Positions 16,717-20,316 of a stretch of 20,316 nt of DNA are shown piece by piece. The position numbers and the translations under genes were made by a program. Source of the DNA: a virus. The notes beneath the pieces are model-generated. The model saw only the letters and a list, made by a program, of their open reading frames with translations, made no database searches and had not been told where the DNA came from. The stretch lies in the IMG/VR virus record IMGVR_UViG_3300046534_000931, positions 1 through 20,316 of that record; one strand, written 5' to 3'. Each line of letters begins with the position of its first letter. Position 1 is the stretch's first letter.

Positions 16717-16724
16717 TATTTATA
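16717..16724 (-). promoter_or_regulatory. T4-type late promoter for the 149-aa protein and large fibre
   Basis: This is an exact minus-strand TATAAATA octamer directly after the stop codon of the 542-residue gene (16725) and 33 bases before the ATG at 16683. It heads the unit containing the 149-aa protein, the large fibre and the 80-aa protein. Confidence 0.78.
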
Positions 16725-18353
16725 TTAAAACGATTGCGTGATTCCGACATAATCTTCCCCGAAGTAATCAAAACCTTCAACATAATCTTGCATTAAGGCC
16801 ACGCCTGAATCAGCAGCAACCGTCAACTCATTAATGGATTTATCAACATTTAAAATGACCTCATCCAGAGCCGATATAATATCATTAATAACACGACTTA
16901 AACCAACAAAGATTACTATAAAATCCGAGGCCGTAGTTGTATCAACCAAAGGAGTCTTAGATAAGTGAGAGACATATGCATCAGCTGCATTGACTCCATC
17001 AACAACACCTTTATCCAATCCTAAAACAATATTCTCCAATATTGAAATGATATCGAAGATAGATTTGCCTGCACTTAATAATGTTATTATACTGTCAGAT
17101 GTTAATGTGGAATCGCCGAATAAGGATTTTGAGATATCCTTCGAGGTTATCGAATCCCCCGAAATTATCGAATCTGATATGATTCGATCTGCATCATATA
17201 ATAACACGATATTATCGACAACTGTTACCATGTTGTTGAGCAACTTAGTTATGTCAATTGACAAAACCTCAGTTGTTGATAATGATTCATTAAAGATCTT
17301 TGACGATGATACGTTAACGCCGTCAAAGACCGCTAATGAATCAGACAGAGATTTATCAAAGTCTGCTGAATACTCATCAACGACCGTTATTATACTAGTG
17401 GCGCTTTTAGTTAATTGGAATGTGACGCCATCAGGTACAGCAACAAGATCAATTGCAAATGCATCATCATTCAAAGATTTATCAATATCAAAGAAGTAAG
17501 TTTCGACGGTGCCGACGGTGCTTGTAATACCCTTATTAGGTGTTAATGCAATAATTCCTGTTGGTGATATGGAATCCGTAAAGGTCTTATCAACATTTAA
17601 AGATGTACTATCAAATATATCTAATGAATCATCAAGGGAAGCGTCTAAATCGAAAGTGATGTTACTTAATGTTGTAACATTATCATTAAATTGTCGTGAT
17701 GCATCAAACAATAATTCGATATTTGATGTGGCTGAAACTGAATCGCCTAGAACCTTTCTGGGTTCTATATAGATTGAATCTATAACAGTACCGGTAAAAT
17801 CAAATATATTCTTTGCTTGAAATATCGATATAAGTTCGTTTGACGATACTGTAGATGATATTTCCTTATTCACACCAAAAGACAATTCTTCCGTGGTTAT
17901 GAGTTCCTCTATAGGTGATCTCACAAACTGACTTACATAATAGAAGTTATCTGTCGGTGCATCTAAAGAATCGTAAAAATTCTTTCCTGCCGCAACATCA
18001 ATAATATCGTCTGCTGTCAATACCTCTTCAAACATTTTAAGTGCCCGAAGTATTGTCTTAACTAGATTAACATCTATGAATGGTTCGTACTGATTTGCAG
18101 AACCTGATAATATAGATTCCACATTACATAATAAATCTTTAAATCGTACATCAACGTTGGCTCTTGCTTTAATAAGAGCGGCAAGATTGGCCGTCGATGC
18201 TTCTTTGAATTTGGATATTTCGTTTGCAAAACCGCGAAGCAAACTGACATTATCAGAAACCGATGCAGAACCTAATGGAGACATATCCTTTGTCTCCGAG
18301 GTTTTTAAAACTTTGGTGTTTGTTATCTTTGCATTACTGAACTTCTTGCTCAT
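16725..18353 (-). CDS. Repetitive fibre-like protein made of about 18-residue repeats
   Basis: This is 542 residues from an ATG at 18353. Residues 1-115 are a non-repetitive, partly helical head, probably the attachment part. From about residue 122, and clearly from 162 to 519, the chain is about nineteen tandem units of 18-20 residues. The consensus is K-S-hydrophobic-x-D-S-hydrophobic-x-x-x-D-x-hydrophobic-x-L-x-hydrophobic-D (examples: KSLSDSLAVFDGVNVSSS, KLLNNMVTVVDNIVLLYD). The C-terminus, FDYFGEDYVGITQSF, resembles the YF.EDYVG..r.F ending of repetitive marine phage tail proteins. Lack of cysteine-rich or helical content in the repeats suggests a beta-strand-turn fibre shaft. The function is inferred as a tail or head fibre; no enzymatic motif is visible. 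Confidence 0.8.
   Translation of the reverse strand: MSKKFSNAKITNTKVLKTSETKDMSPLGSASVSDNVSLLRGFANEISKFKEASTANLAALIKARANVDVRFKDLLCNVESILSGSANQYEPFIDVNLVKTILRALKMFEEVLTADDIIDVAAGKNFYDSLDAPTDNFYYVSQFVRSPIEELITTEELSFGVNKEISSTVSSNELISIFQAKNIFDFTGTVIDSIYIEPRKVLGDSVSATSNIELLFDASRQFNDNVTTLSNITFDLDASLDDSLDIFDSTSLNVDKTFTDSISPTGIIALTPNKGITSTVGTVETYFFDIDKSLNDDAFAIDLVAVPDGVTFQLTKSATSIITVVDEYSADFDKSLSDSLAVFDGVNVSSSKIFNESLSTTEVLSIDITKLLNNMVTVVDNIVLLYDADRIISDSIISGDSITSKDISKSLFGDSTLTSDSIITLLSAGKSIFDIISILENIVLGLDKGVVDGVNAADAYVSHLSKTPLVDTTTASDFIVIFVGLSRVINDIISALDEVILNVDKSINELTVAADSGVALMQDYVEGFDYFGEDYVGITQSF
16797..17870 (-). repeat. Tandem about 18-residue (about 54-bp) protein repeats
   Basis: About nineteen degenerate units are visible in the translation, most opening with Lys (often after Asp or Ser) and carrying an internal Asp-Ser and a later Asp. 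The DNA is much more diverged than the protein pattern, so the repeat is old and maintained by selection on structure. Confidence 0.75.
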
Positions 18354-18366
18354 AAGACATAGTTAC

Positions 18367-18705
18367 TTAGTAACTGGTGATGCCGGCAGTTACCGTTACA
18401 ATTCCCTCAACTGCTCTATATTTCTCACCAGTGATAGTATCTTCGACAACCAAATCATACAGGTATCTTCCCGCTTTAATGACAGTACTCTCTTCGTCAG
18501 TCAATGACATAAATACTTCTCCCGCGGTTAACACACCAAAGCTTGTTGTGAAATTGATGCTAGACACCGAAGCGGCATTCTTCTTCATTTGAGCAGTGGC
18601 GGTATAATTGGTTAAATCGTACGCCTCATTGTTCGCCCCTGTAATTGAAATTCTTACAGAGAAAGTCGAACCTTGATCGAGTGTTAAGTTCTTAATTATC
18701 GCCAT
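18367..18705 (-). CDS. Ig/BppU-like small structural protein
   Basis: This is 112 residues from an ATG at 18705. The pattern LTLDQGSTFSVRISITGANNEAYDLTNYTATAQMKKN ... FMSLTDEESTVIKAGRYLYDLVVED ... AVEGIVTVTAGITS is a beta-sandwich domain common in phage baseplate and fibre-base proteins. It is similar in outline to BppU N-terminal or DUF2479-type domains. It contains no cysteines, signal peptide or membrane segment. It lies two bases after the DUF1617-like gene and upstream of the repetitive fibre, with tight spacing that implies one transcript. It may be an adaptor joining fibre to virion; that role is inferred. Confidence 0.78.
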   Translation of the reverse strand: MAIIKNLTLDQGSTFSVRISITGANNEAYDLTNYTATAQMKKNAASVSSINFTTSFGVLTAGEVFMSLTDEESTVIKAGRYLYDLVVEDTITGEKYRAVEGIVTVTAGITSY

Positions 18706-18707
18706 GT

Positions 18708-19070
18708 TTAATCGTCTTTAAATAACCATGACACTACCATAATGTCACCGGCTGATAGTTTAGCATCGGAACCTAAGTCTTCAATATTCAACTTCTTAAT
18801 ATCAATTTCGATTTCGGAAGATAATAATTCATTAAACTTAGATTGGAATTCTTCTTTGTTTTCTTCCAATACGACAATAGAGCCTTCATTGTCTTCATCG
18901 GGTGCACCATATTTAGTAAACAAAGCCATTCTCTTCTCTGAGAAGAGTTTGAATACTTCGTTAATTTCAGTTACGTTTTTCGCCAATTTCACCGCACTAG
19001 CTAAAGGTAGGTCAAAAGCGACCATTTTTTCAAGGATAGGTTGTGCGTTTACAATTTCAATAGTTTTCAT
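18708..19070 (-). CDS. DUF1617-like phage protein
   Basis: This is 120 residues. It opens MKTIEIVNAQPILEKMVAFDLPLASAVKLAKNVTEINEVFKLFSEKRMALFTKYGAPDEDN and continues with EEFQSKFNELLSSEIEIDIKKL. This is the pattern of DUF1617, a small helical phage family of unknown function that occurs among tail genes. It is mostly helical and charged. The ATG at 19070 has only a weak GAG-type ribosome binding site, but a late promoter lies 41 bases upstream, so it is the first gene of its unit. The family assignment is by recalled sequence pattern; a profile search would settle it. Confidence 0.78.
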   Translation of the reverse strand: MKTIEIVNAQPILEKMVAFDLPLASAVKLAKNVTEINEVFKLFSEKRMALFTKYGAPDEDNEGSIVVLEENKEEFQSKFNELLSSEIEIDIKKLNIEDLGSDAKLSAGDIMVVSWLFKDD

Positions 19071-19110
19071 TTAGTTCAATTCTCAATTAATGTTGTTGTT
19101 TATTCAATGT

Positions 19111-19118
19111 TATTTATA
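19111..19118 (-). promoter_or_regulatory. T4-type late promoter for the DUF1617-like/repetitive fibre unit
   Basis: This is an exact minus-strand TATAAATA octamer 41 bases upstream of the ATG at 19070. It is directly preceded, in transcription direction, by a perfect 14-bp palindrome at 19119-19132. It faces away from the sigma-70 promoter at 19241-19269. Confidence 0.78.
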
Positions 19119-19132
19119 CATCTTATAAGATG
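19119..19132. promoter_or_regulatory. Perfect 14-bp palindrome next to the late promoter
   Basis: CATCTTATAAGATG is identical on both strands and touches the late-promoter octamer at 19111-19118. T4-type late promoters have no -35 element, so this is not needed for the promoter itself. It may be a dimeric protein-binding site or chance in AT-rich DNA. Confidence 0.4.
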
Positions 19133-19176
19133 ATATACTTTAAATAATGAGAAATTCATTAATATGTTCCCAAAAT

Positions 19177-19224
19177 CGACATAATGTCGCAAACTGATCA
19201 CTTTATGTCGCGGCCTGAACATAA
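19177..19224. promoter_or_regulatory. Operator-like cluster of ACATAA/TTATGT half-sites upstream of the plus-strand gene
   Basis: CGACAT-A-ATGTCG at 19177-19189 is a dyad of six-base arms. TTATGT at 19203-19208 and ACATAA at 19219-19224 form a second, spaced dyad. ATGTCGC is repeated directly at 19184 and 19205, 21 bases apart (two helical turns), and the following bases also match well. The cluster ends 16 bases before the TTGACA box, a position where regulators commonly act. No regulator gene is in the window. Confidence 0.5.
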
Positions 19225-19240
19225 TATATGAAATCAGTTG

Positions 19241-19269
19241 TTGACAAACTGCTAATAACCATGTAAAAT
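19241..19269 (+). promoter_or_regulatory. Consensus sigma-70 promoter for the exported-protein gene
   Basis: TTGACA at 19241-19246, a 17-base spacer and TAAAAT at 19264-19269 make a near-perfect bacterial housekeeping promoter. The expected start is about 19276, followed by a GGAG ribosome binding site and an ATG at 19314. It is unlike the late promoters in the window and would be read by unmodified host polymerase. Confidence 0.8.
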
Positions 19270-19313
19270 GATCGTATGAATTGGAAAAACCATTGGAACT
19301 TGGAGATCTTATT

Positions 19314-19661
19314 ATGAATATTAAAATGTTATTAGTTGGAGCGGTTTTGTTGGTTTCTGGTGCAGCACAAGCAGAGACGAACTGGTACAGAGTAACGGCA
19401 AACAGTTTGTTGTTTGTCGATATGTTGCAAACTGTAGAGATATCAAAAAACGAGAGATTCCATGAGAAAAACCCAATACTAGGTACACAACCCACAGAGC
19501 GAGAAGTGTACCAATATTTCGCGATGGCGACCTTGTTGGTTAACCTTATCGGTGAATCGATTCCTGATGAACACAGAGACAACTTCTATATAGCAACAGC
19601 AGTGGTTCAATCTAAAGTCGTGTTTGAGAATATCCAACTTGGAGTTAAGATTAAGTTTTAA
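19314..19661 (+). CDS. Small exported protein of unknown function (moron-like)
   Basis: This is 115 residues from the ATG at 19314, with a GGAG ribosome binding site eight bases upstream. An in-frame TTG at 19281 lies too near the predicted transcription start and lacks a site. Residues 1-20 are a clear signal peptide: Lys at 4, a hydrophobic LLVGAVLLVSG core, and an AQA cleavage site before Glu21. The mature protein is about 95 residues. It contains LLFVDMLQTVEISKN, a YHE/FHEKNPILGTQPTEREVYQYFA segment and a mildly hydrophobic stretch near 68-80. I recall similar short proteins in other phages, with a 'D..QT..i......e.NPilG..P....v..YF' pattern, but no assigned function. It is the only plus-strand gene and has its own host-type promoter. 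A role in altering the host envelope, such as superinfection exclusion, is inference. Confidence 0.82.
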   Translation: MNIKMLLVGAVLLVSGAAQAETNWYRVTANSLLFVDMLQTVEISKNERFHEKNPILGTQPTEREVYQYFAMATLLVNLIGESIPDEHRDNFYIATAVVQSKVVFENIQLGVKIKF

Positions 19662-19675
19662 TTGCGTATGCCATA

Positions 19676-20316
19676 TTAGTCTATGTACTGGATAGTAACC
19701 CAGCCTCGAACACCCCCAGGTGCTGTCACATATGAAGATGAATCGAATTGTCCTCCGTCTCCTCTCCTTAAACCTATTGAAGTTGAATCCCAGAATATAC
19801 CATGATTTGATGTTGTTTCTGTGTGGTCTTGAAAACCAAGATCATGAGCCTGACTATTCGCATCATTTCTAATAGTCGCAACTACTGTCGTTATTTTTGA
19901 GTAAGTCAGGCCGTGTACAACTGAAAAATCCGGATTGGAGCTCATATTCCACGCGCCGATATTAAGAAACCTAGTATTCAGTTTTATATTACTGTTTACT
20001 GCTCCAGAGGTTATCGTGCCTGCAAAAGTGGCGTTCTGAGATGCATCTAGGGTCAGTGCATCTGTAGCACCATTAGTTCTAAACCGGATGTCAATAGGTG
20101 AGTCCATGTACACCTTATCATCACTAAATAATTGCAGCAACGTAAAAGTTGTATTATCGTTTTTCTTTGACTGGAACGTTCCCCCACTCGCGACGTTCTC
20201 TAATAATATGGAACCACCAGCAGCTACCCCACCAACAAAAGTGGCATTTTGTGATGCGTCTAACGTCAGTGCTGTGGTTGATCCGTCTGTTCCGAATACT
20301 AAATATCCATTATCTC
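19676..20316 (-). CDS. Second fibre-like protein, C-terminal part (5' end beyond window edge)
   Basis: The frame is open from the right edge (first complete codon ends at 20314) to a TAA at 19676-19678, giving 212 visible residues; no start is in the window. The visible part begins with shaft repeats closely related to the 1046-residue fibre: TTALTLDASQNATFVGG, then QSKKNDNTTFTLLQLFSDDKVYMDSPIDIRFRTNG, then ALTLDASQNATFAGTI. It ends with a different tip domain, NIGAWNMSSNPDFSVVHGL ... ATIRNDA ... GLRRGDGGQFDS ... GVRGWVTIQYID. I recognise this as a widespread C-terminal domain of phage and bacterial surface proteins. It converges with the exported-protein gene, with only 14 bases between the stops. 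It is probably an alternative or additional host-contact fibre with a swapped tip. Confidence 0.85.
   Translation of the reverse strand, partial: DNGYLVFGTDGSTTALTLDASQNATFVGGVAAGGSILLENVASGGTFQSKKNDNTTFTLLQLFSDDKVYMDSPIDIRFRTNGATDALTLDASQNATFAGTITSGAVNSNIKLNTRFLNIGAWNMSSNPDFSVVHGLTYSKITTVVATIRNDANSQAHDLGFQDHTETTSNHGIFWDSTSIGLRRGDGGQFDSSSYVTAPGGVRGWVTIQYID
20232..20292 (-). repeat. 61-bp near-identical repeat, copy 2 (right-edge fibre gene)
   Basis: It is identical to 13557-13617 except for two transitions (59 of 61). A more diverged copy lies at about 20022-20064 in the same gene. The flanking KKND...LQLFSDD segment is also shared with the 1046-residue fibre, but at lower identity. Confidence 0.85.

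Noticed and set aside
19100-19582. 160-codon minus-strand frame opposite the exported-protein gene
   Set aside because: The plus-strand gene has a consensus promoter, ribosome binding site and signal peptide. The minus frame has none of these and would run through the late promoter and palindrome.
13557-20292. Diversity-generating retroelement template/variable repeat pair
   Set aside because: The two near-identical fibre repeats differ by only two transitions, not by multiple adenine-specific changes, and no reverse transcriptase gene is present in the window.
1-20316. tRNA genes, CRISPR arrays, integrase, transposases or restriction/anti-defence enzymes
   Set aside because: No cloverleaf with a CCA-proximal arm, no regular spaced repeats and no such catalytic motifs were seen on either strand; nearly all sequence is accounted for by structural genes.

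Overview
This window is a late structural region of a tailed phage with a contractile tail (a T4-like myovirus). The evidence is an unbroken block of T4-type head-completion, neck, packaging and tail genes on the minus strand, read right to left: gp13, gp14, gp15, gp16, gp17, gp18, gp19 and gp20. They lie in the same order as in T4 and abut or overlap. The DNA is AT-rich by eye. The accessory proteins (collagen-like, LamG, IPT, DYEEGTW-type fibre domains, short-repeat fibre) resemble those of marine T4-like phages. Promoters and signal peptide look proteobacterial. The host cannot be named from this sequence.

Layout. (1) 1-4164, minus: an adhesion cassette directly downstream of the portal gene. 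It holds a collagen-like stalk protein, a possible 25-codon mini-ORF, a LamG/jelly-roll protein, and a large protein with C1q/TNF-like and IPT/TIG-like domains cut by the left edge. In T4 this is where prohead genes 67, 68, 21, 22 and 23 lie; none of them is in the window. (2) 4166-12782, minus: the conserved gp20-gp13 block. (3) 12833-19070, minus: an 80-aa hypothetical, a 1046-residue modular fibre, a 149-residue structural protein, a 542-residue protein made of about 18-residue repeats, a 112-residue Ig/BppU-like protein and a 120-residue DUF1617-like protein. (4) 19071-19661: a control region rich in dyads, then the only plus-strand gene, a small exported protein under a consensus sigma-70 promoter. 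This looks like a moron. (5) 19676-20316, minus: the 3' part of another fibre gene, sharing DNA-level repeats with the 1046-residue fibre.

Regulation. Six copies of the T4 late-promoter octamer (TATAAATA on the minus strand) sit just before gene starts: the 120-aa gene, the 149-aa gene, gp13, gp18, gp20 and the collagen-downstream unit. They divide the minus strand into late transcription units. The gp20 leader would begin with a UUCG-capped 8-bp hairpin. Protein coding covers nearly everything; the longest non-coding stretch is 19071-19313. No tRNA, CRISPR array, insertion sequence or integrase was seen.

How it fits together. gp16/gp17 package DNA through the gp20 portal. gp13/gp14 close the head neck. 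gp15 caps the tail, which is built of gp19 tube and gp18 sheath. The flanking fibre and adhesin genes probably determine host contact. The plus-strand gene is presumably expressed independently of the late programme, and its product is sent to the host envelope.
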